Below are positions 19,633 to 26,856 of a DNA stretch of 46,663 bases, piece after piece. Where the stretch lies: NCBI GenBank assembly GCA_019119335.1, contig DWXF01000005.1:1-46663 (forward strand), read 5' to 3'. The translations under genes were made by a program, and so were the position numbers. The notes under the pieces are model-generated. The model saw nothing but the letters and a program-made list of their open reading frames with translations. It ran no database searches and was not told the origin of the DNA. Each line of letters begins with the position of its first letter. Position 1 is the first letter of the stretch. The stretch is from Candidatus Flavonifractor merdavium (GTDB lineage Bacteria > Bacillota > Clostridia > Oscillospirales > Oscillospiraceae).

Positions 19633-20822
19633 GCCCGCCCCTCCCCGGAGAAAATCCACACCGGATTTTGGGCGTCCATCAGATGATACCGCCCGGCGGA
19701 GCGGGTGCGGGTGGCGGACACCTGCACCATGTCGGCCCCCTCCAGGTGGGCGAACAGCCTTGCCGCCTCAGCCACCGTCTCCAGGGTGACGGCGGTACAC
19801 ACCACCCGGGCGGCGGGGTTTTTGTCAAAGATCACGTCCAAAATCTCCCCCAGCTCCCCGGAGGTGCCGCCGATGAACACCCGGTCGGGGGCGGGCAGGT
19901 CCTTGAGGGCCTCCGGCGCAGTCCCTCCCACAATGGACAGGTTGGCGGCCTGGAACCGCTCCCTGTTTTCCTCCAGCAAGGCCAGGGCCTCCTCCTTCTT
20001 CTCCACGGCGAACACCCGCCCGGCAGGGCAGGAGAGGGCGCACTCCACCGACACCGAGCCGGTGCCCGCCCCCACGTCCCACACCACATGGCGCTCGGCC
20101 AGCCGCAGCTTGGACAGGGCCAGGGCCCGCACCTCCTCCTTGGTCATGGGCACGTTCCCCCGCAGGAAGGCGTCGTCCGGCAGGCCGGAGCCGTTCCAGG
20201 GCCGGGTCACCGGCCGGGGGTTGACCGCCAGCAGCACGGACAGGTCGGCAAAGGTTTCCTCCGCCAGCTCGGCGGCGGTGCCGGTGACCACTCGCTCGTC
20301 GGGGTAGCTCAGCCGCTCTCCCACCGAAACCGTCACGTCCCCCAGCCCCCGGCCGGTCAGCTCCCGGCAGATGTCCTGGGCTTTCGTACTGCCCCCGGTA
20401 AGGGCGAAGGTACGCCCGTTGCGCTGGATCTCCCCCACCACGTTGTGGCTGCGGCCGTGGGCGCTGACGATTTTCACGTCCTGCCAGTCAGTGTGGAGTT
20501 TGGCGCAGAAGTAGCTCAAAGAGGAGATACCGGGGAGGGTGACCACCTCATGGTCCTCCAGCAGGGCCCACAGCCGCTTGGCCCCGCTGTAAAAGCCGGT
20601 GTCTCCGGACAGGAGCACCCCGATGGGGCCCTCCTGCTGTTTGCCGATATACTCCGCGATATCGGCCCCGGCGATGAGGGGCACGCAGTCGTGGTCCTGA
20701 GCCCAGCGCTCCAGCAGCCGGGGAGCCCCCACCAGCACGGGGCAGGCTCTGACAGCCTCCAGGGCCTCCGCCGTCATGGTGTCTGGGTTGCCCATACCCA
20801 CTCCGATGAGATAGACTTTCAT
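19629..20822 (-). CDS. cbiET: Fused cobalt-precorrin-7 C5-methyltransferase / cobalt-precorrin-6B C15-methyltransferase
   Basis: The 397-residue chain fuses CbiE and CbiT, the arrangement called CobL in the aerobic route. Residues 1 to about 205 are the C5-methyltransferase: VYLIGVGMGNPDTMTAEA, VLLSGDTGFYSGAK and LPGISSLSYFCAKL. From about 215 a Rossmann-type C15-methyltransferase/decarboxylase follows, with DAFLRGNVPMTKEEVRALAL, WDVGAGTGSVSVECAL, GGTAPEALKDLPAPDRVFIG and GGT. Together they add methyls at C5 and C15 and remove the C12 acetate carboxylate. Overlaps of 4 nt with both neighbours suggest coupled translation. Confidence 0.95.
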   Translation of the reverse strand: MKVYLIGVGMGNPDTMTAEALEAVRACPVLVGAPRLLERWAQDHDCVPLIAGADIAEYIGKQQEGPIGVLLSGDTGFYSGAKRLWALLEDHEVVTLPGISSLSYFCAKLHTDWQDVKIVSAHGRSHNVVGEIQRNGRTFALTGGSTKAQDICRELTGRGLGDVTVSVGERLSYPDERVVTGTAAELAEETFADLSVLLAVNPRPVTRPWNGSGLPDDAFLRGNVPMTKEEVRALALSKLRLAERHVVWDVGAGTGSVSVECALSCPAGRVFAVEKKEEALALLEENRERFQAANLSIVGGTAPEALKDLPAPDRVFIGGTSGELGEILDVIFDKNPAARVVCTAVTLETVAEAARLFAHLEGADMVQVSATRTRSAGRYHLMDAQNPVWIFSGEGRA

Positions 20823-21559
20823 ACCCGTCCCTCCCTCAGGCGCGCCTGGATCTCCTCCAGGGTATCGCCGGTTTCATCCCTGGGCCGCTCCACCACCAGC
20901 AGGGCCGCTCCAGCCTCCCGGGCGGCCTCCGCCTTTTCCCGGAACCCGCCGTAGCCGCCGGTGTCCTTGGTCACCAGGGTTTTGATGTCATATTGCTTCA
21001 ACAGGGCCACATTCAGCTCCTTGGAGAAGGGGCCCTGCATACAGATAATGTTTTTGGGCGGAAAGCCCAGCTCCAGGCAGCGGCTCAGCGAGTTCATCAT
21101 GGGGAGCACCCGGGGGTAACACCGCTCCACCAGGCCGGGCTTGGCAAACACATCCAGTTCCTTGCTGCCGGTGGTGAGCAGCACGTTGCCCGGCAGCCGC
21201 TCCAGCATGTACGCCGCCGCCGCCATGTCCCCCGCCTTGTGGCACAGGTCCTCCCCGTCGGAGTGCCGCACCAGCCGGAGGCAGGGCAGGCCCACGGCCG
21301 CCGCCGCCGCCTGGATGTTGGCGGTGACCTCCACGGCGTAGGGGTGGGTGGCGTCCACCACATGGGTGAAGGGCCGGGAGGCCATCAGGGCCGCCATCCC
21401 CGCCTCGTCCAGCCGCCCCACGTGGGCCTCGATCCCCGCCGGGAGCAGGGTCTCGCCGTACTCGGTGGCCACGCACACCAGGGCGGGGATCTGCTGGGTC
21501 AGCAGCCACTGGGCCAGCTCTCTGCCCTCCCCGGTGCCGCCGAAGAGCAACACTTCCAT
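20819..21559 (-). CDS. cbiJ: Cobalt-precorrin-6A reductase
   Basis: CbiJ reduces cobalt-precorrin-6A with NAD(P)H. The 246-residue protein opens LLFGGTGEGRELAQWLL and contains VVDATHPYAVEVTANIQAA, the family signature, followed by LLTTGSKELDVFA, MQGPFSKELNVALL and VTKDTGGYGGFREKAEA. The ATG at 21559 lies one base after the cbiH stop codon. It precedes cbiET, whose CbiT half acts on its product. Confidence 0.95.
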   Translation of the reverse strand: MEVLLFGGTGEGRELAQWLLTQQIPALVCVATEYGETLLPAGIEAHVGRLDEAGMAALMASRPFTHVVDATHPYAVEVTANIQAAAAAVGLPCLRLVRHSDGEDLCHKAGDMAAAAYMLERLPGNVLLTTGSKELDVFAKPGLVERCYPRVLPMMNSLSRCLELGFPPKNIICMQGPFSKELNVALLKQYDIKTLVTKDTGGYGGFREKAEAAREAGAALLVVERPRDETGDTLEEIQARLREGRV

Positions 21560-21560
21560 T

Positions 21561-22295
21561 TTACTCCCCCCGCTGGAGATAGCCCCGGGGGGTAACCATC
21601 TTGCCGCCCAGCACCTTGGTCTGGCTGTTGCCCACAAACACGGTGGTAAACATGTCCACCTGGGTGTCCCGCAGCTGGCCCAGGGTGAGGAGCTGTCCTT
21701 CCTCCCCCGCCCGGCCGATGTTGCGGACGGTGCCGCACACGGTAGCCGGGTCCTTCTCCCGCAGCAGGATGTCGCAGGCCCGCTGGAGATAGTCGGGCCG
21801 GTTCCGGCTGGAGGGGTTGTAGAGGCAGATGACGAAATCCGCCTGGGCGGCGGCGGTGAGCCGCTTTTCGATCTTCTCCCAGGGGGTAAGCAGGTCGGAC
21901 AGGGAAATCACCGCGAAATCGTGGGTCAGAGGGGCCCCCAGCACGGCGGCCCCGCCGCAGGCTGCGGTGATGCCGGGCACCACTTCAATTTCAATGGGGT
22001 CGTACTCCTGGGCCACCTCGTAGATGAGCCCCGCCATGCCGTACACCCCGGAGTCTCCGGAGCACACCACCGCCACGTCCTTTCCGGTCAGCGCGGCCTC
22101 CACCGCCGCCCGGCAGCGGTCCACCTCCCGGCGCATCCCGGTAGACAGCACCTCTTTCTCCGGAAAATCGTCCTTTACCAAGTCGATATAGGCGGTATAG
22201 CCCACGATCAGCTCGCACTCCTCCAGGGCAGCTCTGGCCCGGCCGGTGAGGTCGGCCCCGCCGCCGGGGCCCAGTCCGATGACAGTTACTTTCAT
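21561..22295 (-). CDS. cbiH: Cobalt-precorrin-3 C17-methyltransferase
   Basis: CbiH methylates C17 and drives ring contraction in the anaerobic pathway. The 244-residue protein has VTVIGLGPGGGADLTGRA, IVGYTAYIDLV, VAVVCSGDSGVYGMAGLIYE, VVPGITAACGGAAVLGAPL and ICLYNPSSRNRPDYLQRA, all typical of the CobJ/CbiH group. The length is that of the single-domain anaerobic enzyme, without the C-terminal extension seen in some CbiH60 forms. The ATG at 22295 overlaps the cbiG stop by 4 nt. Confidence 0.95.
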   Translation of the reverse strand: MKVTVIGLGPGGGADLTGRARAALEECELIVGYTAYIDLVKDDFPEKEVLSTGMRREVDRCRAAVEAALTGKDVAVVCSGDSGVYGMAGLIYEVAQEYDPIEIEVVPGITAACGGAAVLGAPLTHDFAVISLSDLLTPWEKIEKRLTAAAQADFVICLYNPSSRNRPDYLQRACDILLREKDPATVCGTVRNIGRAGEEGQLLTLGQLRDTQVDMFTTVFVGNSQTKVLGGKMVTPRGYLQRGE

Positions 22296-23281
22296 AGCAT
22301 ATTCCTTCCCGCCACCGCCACGGTGACGTCGTTTTTTGCCTGTTTGGGCACCAGAATGGTCCCGCCCGCCCGGACTGCCGCCCGTTCGCACACGTTGTCC
22401 ACTCCGGTGATCCCTTTTACAAAGTCGGAGGGGGTGAACTCCCCCTCCACCGCCGCCAGCTCCGCCGCCGGGTAAACCGCCAGGGGCAGGCCATGGGCGG
22501 CGCAGAAATCCAGCAGCCCGGGCTCGTCCTGCTTCAGGTCGATGGTGGCTGCCTGGCAGACCGCTCGGGGCTCATATCCCGCCAGGGCGGCCTCCACCGC
22601 CGCCTGAATCGCCGCCGCCGGCGTTCCTCTCCGGCAGCCGATCCCCAAAATCAGCCCTCTGGGGGCCAGCCGCAAAGTGCGGGCAAAGGGGCCCGTCCCG
22701 GTCTCCCAGGTGACCCACACCCCCAGCTCCGCCGGGCCTTCGGTAAGCCCCGCCGGGCAGGGGTGGCCAAATTCACTGGCAAAGCCCACCGGCTTGCCCT
22801 CCAGCAGGGCGGCGGACACCGCCTTGGCCAGGGCCCGGTCTGTAAGGACCATATCCCGCTCCCTGGCCCACACGTCCACGGCGAACAGGCCGTTGACGTC
22901 GGTGGCGGTGGAGAGGGCGGCCTGGCCGCCGGAAAGGGCAGCCACCTTCAGGGCCAGCTCATTGGCGCCCCCCACGTGGCCGGAGAGCAGGGGAATCACG
23001 AACCGCCCCGCCTCGTCCACGCTCACCACGGCGGGGTCGGTAAACTTGTCTTTCACATGGGGGGCGATGGCCCGGACGGCAATGCCGCAGGCCCCCACAA
23101 AAATCAGGGCCTCCCTGCCCCTCCACATCTTCTCCGTCCAGCCCTCCAGGCTGTCGTAGGCCTCCGCCCCCACCTCAGGGGCAAACCGGGCGGGCACATG
23201 GAGGGACGCCCCCAGGCTGTCCGCCAGCGTTCGCCCCAGCTCCGCCCCCCGGCGGGTGAAGGCGATCACCGCCGCTGTCAC
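22292..23281 (-). CDS. cbiG: Cobalt-precorrin-5A hydrolase
   Basis: CbiG opens the delta-lactone of cobalt-precorrin-5A and releases the two-carbon fragment as acetaldehyde, a reaction specific to the anaerobic route. The 329-residue protein has VIAFTRRGAELGRTLADSL, IFVGACGIAVRAIAPHV with DPAVVSVDE, LLSGHVGGANELALKVA, ATDVNGLFAVDVWA and a C-terminal CbiG/CobE-like domain (GIGCRRGTPAAAIQAAVE). The start is a GTG at 23281 that forms a GTGA overlap with the cbiF stop. Confidence 0.95.
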   Translation of the reverse strand: MTAAVIAFTRRGAELGRTLADSLGASLHVPARFAPEVGAEAYDSLEGWTEKMWRGREALIFVGACGIAVRAIAPHVKDKFTDPAVVSVDEAGRFVIPLLSGHVGGANELALKVAALSGGQAALSTATDVNGLFAVDVWARERDMVLTDRALAKAVSAALLEGKPVGFASEFGHPCPAGLTEGPAELGVWVTWETGTGPFARTLRLAPRGLILGIGCRRGTPAAAIQAAVEAALAGYEPRAVCQAATIDLKQDEPGLLDFCAAHGLPLAVYPAAELAAVEGEFTPSDFVKGITGVDNVCERAAVRAGGTILVPKQAKNDVTVAVAGRNML

Positions 23282-24033
23282 CGGCTGGCCTCCCGGAATT
23301 CATGGGTGAAGGCGGGGTCATAGAGTTTGGACCGCTCGTATTTTTCTCCCAGGAAATTACCTATCGTAATCAGCGCCGTCTTGGTCACGTGGTTCTCCCG
23401 GGCGGTCCGGGCCAGGGTGGACACGGTGCAGCGGTACACCTTCTCCTCCGGCCAGGTGGCTTTATACACGATGGCCGCCGGGGTGTCAGGGGCGTAGCCC
23501 CCCGCCGCCAGCTCCTTTTCCACATCCTCCAGCAGGCCGGTGGACAAAAACAGCACCATGGTGCAGCCGTGGGAGGCCATTTTGCGCAGCTGCTCCCCCT
23601 CGGGCACCGGGGTACGGCCCGCCATGCGGGTAATGATAACAGATTGTGATACGTCGGGCAGGGTATACTCCGCGCAGAGGGCGGCGGCGGCTCCGGAGAA
23701 GGAGGACACGCCGGGGGTCACGTCGTAGGAAATCCCCAGCTTGTCCAGCTCGTCCATCTGCTCCCGGTGGGCGCCGTAGAGGGAGGGGTCGCCGGTGTGG
23801 AGCCGGGCGGTGGTGCCGCCCTTGTCCTCGGTGGCCTTCATCACTTCAATGACCTCTTCCAGGGTCATTTTGGCGCTGTCGTACACCTGACAGCCCTCTT
23901 TTTTATAGTCCAGCAGGGCGGGGTTCACCAGGGACCCGGCATAGATGATCACGTCGGCCTCCCCCAGCAGCTTGGCCCCCCGGACGGTAATCAGGTCGGC
24001 CCCGCCGGGGCCCGCGCCGATAAAATGTACCAT
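23278..24033 (-). CDS. cbiF: Cobalt-precorrin-4 C11-methyltransferase
   Basis: CbiF adds the C11 methyl. The 251-residue protein shows VHFIGAGPGGADLITVRGAK, IIYAGSLVNPALLDY, RLHTGDPSLYGAHREQMDEL, VTPGVSSFSGAAAAL and FLSTGLLEDVEKEL, the CobM/CbiF pattern. The ATG at 24033 lies 9 nt after the cbiD stop. It is the second gene after the riboswitch. Confidence 0.96.
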   Translation of the reverse strand: MVHFIGAGPGGADLITVRGAKLLGEADVIIYAGSLVNPALLDYKKEGCQVYDSAKMTLEEVIEVMKATEDKGGTTARLHTGDPSLYGAHREQMDELDKLGISYDVTPGVSSFSGAAAALCAEYTLPDVSQSVIITRMAGRTPVPEGEQLRKMASHGCTMVLFLSTGLLEDVEKELAAGGYAPDTPAAIVYKATWPEEKVYRCTVSTLARTARENHVTKTALITIGNFLGEKYERSKLYDPAFTHEFREASR

Positions 24034-24042
24034 AAGCTCCTC

Positions 24043-25179
24043 CTATACCCGGTGGAGGACCAGCAGCCGGTCCGCCCCCGATGTTTTTCCCAAAATACCA
24101 TATTGATTGGAGAAAAAGACCGCCTCAATCTCCAGCTCCGGCCCCGCCCGGCACTTCAGCTGCTCCTCCAGAGCATGGGCGATGGAGGCCATCACCGGCT
24201 CCAGCAGCCCCGCCTCCTGCAGCAGGGTCACGCCCGCGTCGGTGGTGGGGCTGTCAAACAGGGCCCGGAGCAGCTCCGGCCCTCCCCCCGCCAGGGCGGC
24301 GTGGGCGGTGAGGGTCTCCCGCCGTCCGTCGGCCACCCGGGAATGGGTGTTCATGCTCCCCGCCGCCGCCTTGATCAGCTTACCCAGGTGGCCCACCAAC
24401 AGCAGGGAGGCAAAGCCCAGCCCGGCGGCGTGGTCGATGGCCGTCCCCAGGTAGTTGCTGCAGGTGCAGCGGTGGGTCAGGTCCAGGCCCAGCGTCTGCC
24501 GGGCAAAGGCGTCCCCGTAGTTGCCGGGGGTCATCAGCAGATCCTTCACCCCGGCGGCTTTGGCCATATCCTGCTCCAGGTACAGCGAGTCGATCAGGGC
24601 GGCCTCGCTCATGGGCCGGACGATGCCGCTGGTGCCCAGGATGGAGATACCCCCCTCAATGCCCAGCCGGGGGTTGAAGGTGCGCCCGGCCAGCGCCTCC
24701 CCCTGGGGCGCCGAGATGGTCACCGCCAGCCCGCCGGTATAGCCCGCCGCCGCCATGACGGCCTCCACCATGGCCGTGATCATCCGCCGGGGGGTGGAAT
24801 TGATGGCGGCCGCCCCCACCGGCTGGTCCAGGCCGGGCCGGGTCACCCGGCCCACGCCCGCGCCGCCGTCGATGGTAACCCCGGGGGCGTCCGACCGCTC
24901 CACTCTGGCGCAGATCAGCGTCCCGTCGGTCACGTCCGGGTCGTCGCCCCCGTCCTTGCGGACGGCGCAGGCGGCCCAGTTCAATCCGGCGGCGTGTTCC
25001 AGCAGCTCGGCCTCCACAGTGATGCCGGCGGGGGTATCCACCCGCACGGCGGGCAGGCTCTCGCCGGTGAGCAGCCGCCGGGCCGCTCCGGCGGCCGCCG
25101 CCGCCGCGCAGGTGCCGGTGGTATAGCCGCAGCGCAGCCGCTCTCTCCCCACCGGGAGGTAGACCTCCAGTTTCGCCAT
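24043..25179 (-). CDS. cbiD: Cobalt-precorrin-5B C1-methyltransferase
   Basis: CbiD is the C1-methyltransferase of the anaerobic pathway and has no counterpart in the aerobic one. The 378-residue protein has RCGYTTGTCAAAAAAGAARR, RVTRPGLDQPVGAAAIN, TISAPQGEALAGRTFNPRLG, ISILGTSGIVRPMSE and LLVGHLGKLIKAAAG with NTHSRVADGR. The ATG at 25179 follows a GGAGG site; a longer in-frame reading would pass through the terminator and riboswitch. It is the first gene of the upstream run. Its C-terminal end (SGADRLLVLHRV) is unremarkable. Confidence 0.96.
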   Translation of the reverse strand: MAKLEVYLPVGRERLRCGYTTGTCAAAAAAGAARRLLTGESLPAVRVDTPAGITVEAELLEHAAGLNWAACAVRKDGGDDPDVTDGTLICARVERSDAPGVTIDGGAGVGRVTRPGLDQPVGAAAINSTPRRMITAMVEAVMAAAGYTGGLAVTISAPQGEALAGRTFNPRLGIEGGISILGTSGIVRPMSEAALIDSLYLEQDMAKAAGVKDLLMTPGNYGDAFARQTLGLDLTHRCTCSNYLGTAIDHAAGLGFASLLLVGHLGKLIKAAAGSMNTHSRVADGRRETLTAHAALAGGGPELLRALFDSPTTDAGVTLLQEAGLLEPVMASIAHALEEQLKCRAGPELEIEAVFFSNQYGILGKTSGADRLLVLHRV

Positions 25180-25194
25180 ACCGCCCTCCTTACC

Positions 25195-25226
25195 AAAAAG
25201 AAAGCCCTCCCATTGTGAGGGAGGGC
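25195..25226 (-). terminator. Riboswitch-controlled intrinsic terminator ahead of cbiD
   Basis: On the minus strand GCCCTCCCTCACAATGGGAGGGC (described by arms 25220-25226 and 25204-25210) is followed by a T-rich tract TTTCTTTTT. It lies between the cobalamin aptamer and the cbiD ribosome binding site. This is where a transcriptional riboswitch places its regulated terminator. I could not identify the competing antiterminator pairing by eye. Confidence 0.82.
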
Positions 25227-25274
25227 CATTGTGCCTGTGTCCTGCCGCACTCTCCACCTCAGAGTTACGCAAAC

Positions 25275-25440
25275 GACATTGCAGTGGGTCTCCTGGCTTG
25301 CGCTTCCTTCTCCGGCGCGCCTTCTCAGCCCTTGGGGGGCCAATGGCTCGTGCGCCTTCGTCCACGCTTACAGTAGAGGTAAGACTGCGCCGGATTCTCA
25401 CCGGCTTCCCCTGATGCGGTTCTCCGCGGCTGCAAGTGCT
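25275..25440 (-). promoter_or_regulatory. Cobalamin riboswitch ahead of cbiD
   Basis: On the minus strand the aptamer landmarks appear in order: GGGGAAGCCGGTGAGAATCC, GCAGTC, CTACTGTAAGC, GAGCCATTGGCC (the GCCACTG-like box), GCTGAGAAGGCG and GCAAGCCAGGAGACC. The outer arms TTGCAG (25430-25435) and CTGCAA (25279-25284) pair to form the closing stem. The aptamer starts about 12 nt past the predicted transcription start and is followed by an intrinsic terminator. This fits cobalamin-induced premature termination of the whole cbiD-cbiK run. Confidence 0.93.
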
Positions 25441-25458
25441 TTCAGTTGTTACTTGGTC

Positions 25459-25487
25459 ATTATAGCAACCTGCTGATAAAAAGTAAA
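25459..25487 (-). promoter_or_regulatory. Promoter of the cbiD run
   Basis: On the minus strand a TTTACT -35 box (25482-25487), 17-nt spacer and perfect TATAAT -10 box (25459-25464) precede the cobalamin riboswitch. Transcription would begin near 25452, just before the aptamer. This is the only strong promoter I see for the minus-strand genes down to hemL. Confidence 0.82.
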
Positions 25488-25551
25488 GGCAAATCAGATG
25501 GATTCTCTTTTTTTCACACAAGTTGGACAAAATTTTCCCTTTTTGGCACGC

Positions 25552-26313
25552 CTATTCATACCGTTTCCCGGCGATCATCATGGGCACAAACAGCCCCAGA
25601 GCGGCCGCCAGCGTCAGCCACAGCCGCCCCGCCGTCCACAGCCAGGGGACGAAGCACTGGATGGCCAGGTAGACCAGTGGGAACACCACCGGCGTCACCA
25701 GCAGCCACCACCGGGCCGCCCCCATCAGATGGGGCCAGTTCCGGTTGCTGATGCGGATGCCGGCCAGATTCAGCCGGACAGGGCCGCTGCTGAAGGAGCT
25801 GATGTGGTTCTGATCGTAGTAGGCGGGCAGCACATCGGGGGCCAGCAGGCAGACCCAGGCGCCAAAACCCAGGCACAGCCCCTCCACCACCCCAAGCTCA
25901 TCCCACAGCACCGGCCAGGAGAAGCCAGCCCACCGCAGGGCCAGCAGCTCCACCAGCGTCAGGCCTGCGGACAGGGCCAACAGCAGCCCCCGCCGTTTCC
26001 GGTTCTGCCGCTTCTGCTTTCGCTGAGCGCCGGACAGCTCCAGGGAGCCGGTCACCAGCTCCTCCACCTGCTCCACCGGCAGGGTCCGCTCCTCCAGCCG
26101 TTCCCCCCGGAGCAGCTCGGTCACCGTCACCCCCAGAATCTCCGCCAGGGGGGTGAGCAGGGAGATGTCGGGCAGGCTCAGTCCCCGCTCCCACTTGCTC
26201 ACCGCCTTATCGGACACATAGAGCTGCCGGGCCAGCTCCTTCTGGGTCAGGCCCTTCTCCTTCCGCAGCCCCGCCAGGAAGGCCCCGAAGGCCTCCCGGT
26301 CAATCTCATACAT
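25552..26313 (-). CDS. XRE-family regulator with a membrane-embedded C-terminal region
   Basis: Residues about 10-64 form a helix-turn-helix of the Cro/CI type (FLAGLRKEKGLTQKELARQL, VSDKAVSKWERGLSLPD). A charged segment rich in Lys and Arg (about 95-108) is followed by hydrophobic helices: two around 108-150, and two near the C-terminus around 205-245. This 253-residue layout is common in Firmicutes; the membrane part often resembles SdpI/DUF-type proteins and its signal is rarely known. The ATG at 26313 follows GGAAGGAGG, and an upstream in-frame extension lacks such a site. It stands alone, so its targets cannot be inferred. Confidence 0.85.
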   Translation of the reverse strand: MYEIDREAFGAFLAGLRKEKGLTQKELARQLYVSDKAVSKWERGLSLPDISLLTPLAEILGVTVTELLRGERLEERTLPVEQVEELVTGSLELSGAQRKQKRQNRKRRGLLLALSAGLTLVELLALRWAGFSWPVLWDELGVVEGLCLGFGAWVCLLAPDVLPAYYDQNHISSFSSGPVRLNLAGIRISNRNWPHLMGAARWWLLVTPVVFPLVYLAIQCFVPWLWTAGRLWLTLAAALGLFVPMMIAGKRYE

Positions 26314-26389
26314 CGTACCGGCCTCCTTCCTGCCGCCATGGTAACGCCGCCGGGTCATTCTTGGCAACCGACCAGCGGTAGAGCTGGGC

Positions 26390-26425
26390 AAAAAGTGCCG
26401 TGGAACCCATTCCACGGCACTTTTT
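26390..26425. terminator. Bidirectional terminator after the P-type ATPase / GNAT pair
   Basis: A perfect 10-bp stem (26395-26404 with 26411-26420) is flanked by five A before and five T after. It ends the minus-strand ATPase-GNAT transcript, with its edge touching the GNAT stop codon. It would also stop any plus-strand transcription. Confidence 0.88.
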
Positions 26426-26856
26426 CAGCACTCCATGACAAAATTGGTCAGCAGCACGCCATGGCGTTCCACCTGCTGCTCCTGCACCACATGCCAGCCT
26501 CTCCGCTCAAAAAAAGGCCGGGCGGTGAGGGAGGCGTGGGTCACCCTGGCCCCGGGCAGGGCGTCGCACAGGGCGGAGGCCACCCCCCGTCGCTGCCAGT
26601 CCCTGTGGACGTACAGCCGGTCCAGGTAGCCGTCCGCCGCCAGGTCGGCAAAGCCCACAATGGTCTCGCCCTCCACCGCCACCAGAGTGGTGTGCTCCAG
26701 GAAGGAGGCATTCCAGGCCGCCAGATCCACCCGGCCAACCGCCCAGGCGTCCAGCTGGGGCTGGGTGTAATCCCGGGCGCAGACGGTGTGGACAGTGTGA
26801 TAAAACAGCTCCGCCAGGGCGGGGCAGTCCTCCGGACGGTAGGGCCGCAGGGTCAT
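26425..26856 (-). CDS. GNAT-family N-acetyltransferase
   Basis: This is a 143-residue acetyl-CoA-dependent acetyltransferase. It has the N-terminal LRPYRPEDCPALAELFYHTV of the family, FADLAADGYLDRLYVHRDW as the central strand, and the acetyl-CoA loop RRGVASALCDAL (a Q/RxxGxG/A variant), then ARPFFERRGWHVVQEQ. It resembles PhnO/YafP-like putative acetyltransferases; the substrate is not evident. Its ATG at 26856 overlaps the P-type ATPase stop by 4 nt, so the two are co-translated although no functional link is obvious. Confidence 0.9.
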   Translation of the reverse strand: MTLRPYRPEDCPALAELFYHTVHTVCARDYTQPQLDAWAVGRVDLAAWNASFLEHTTLVAVEGETIVGFADLAADGYLDRLYVHRDWQRRGVASALCDALPGARVTHASLTARPFFERRGWHVVQEQQVERHGVLLTNFVMEC

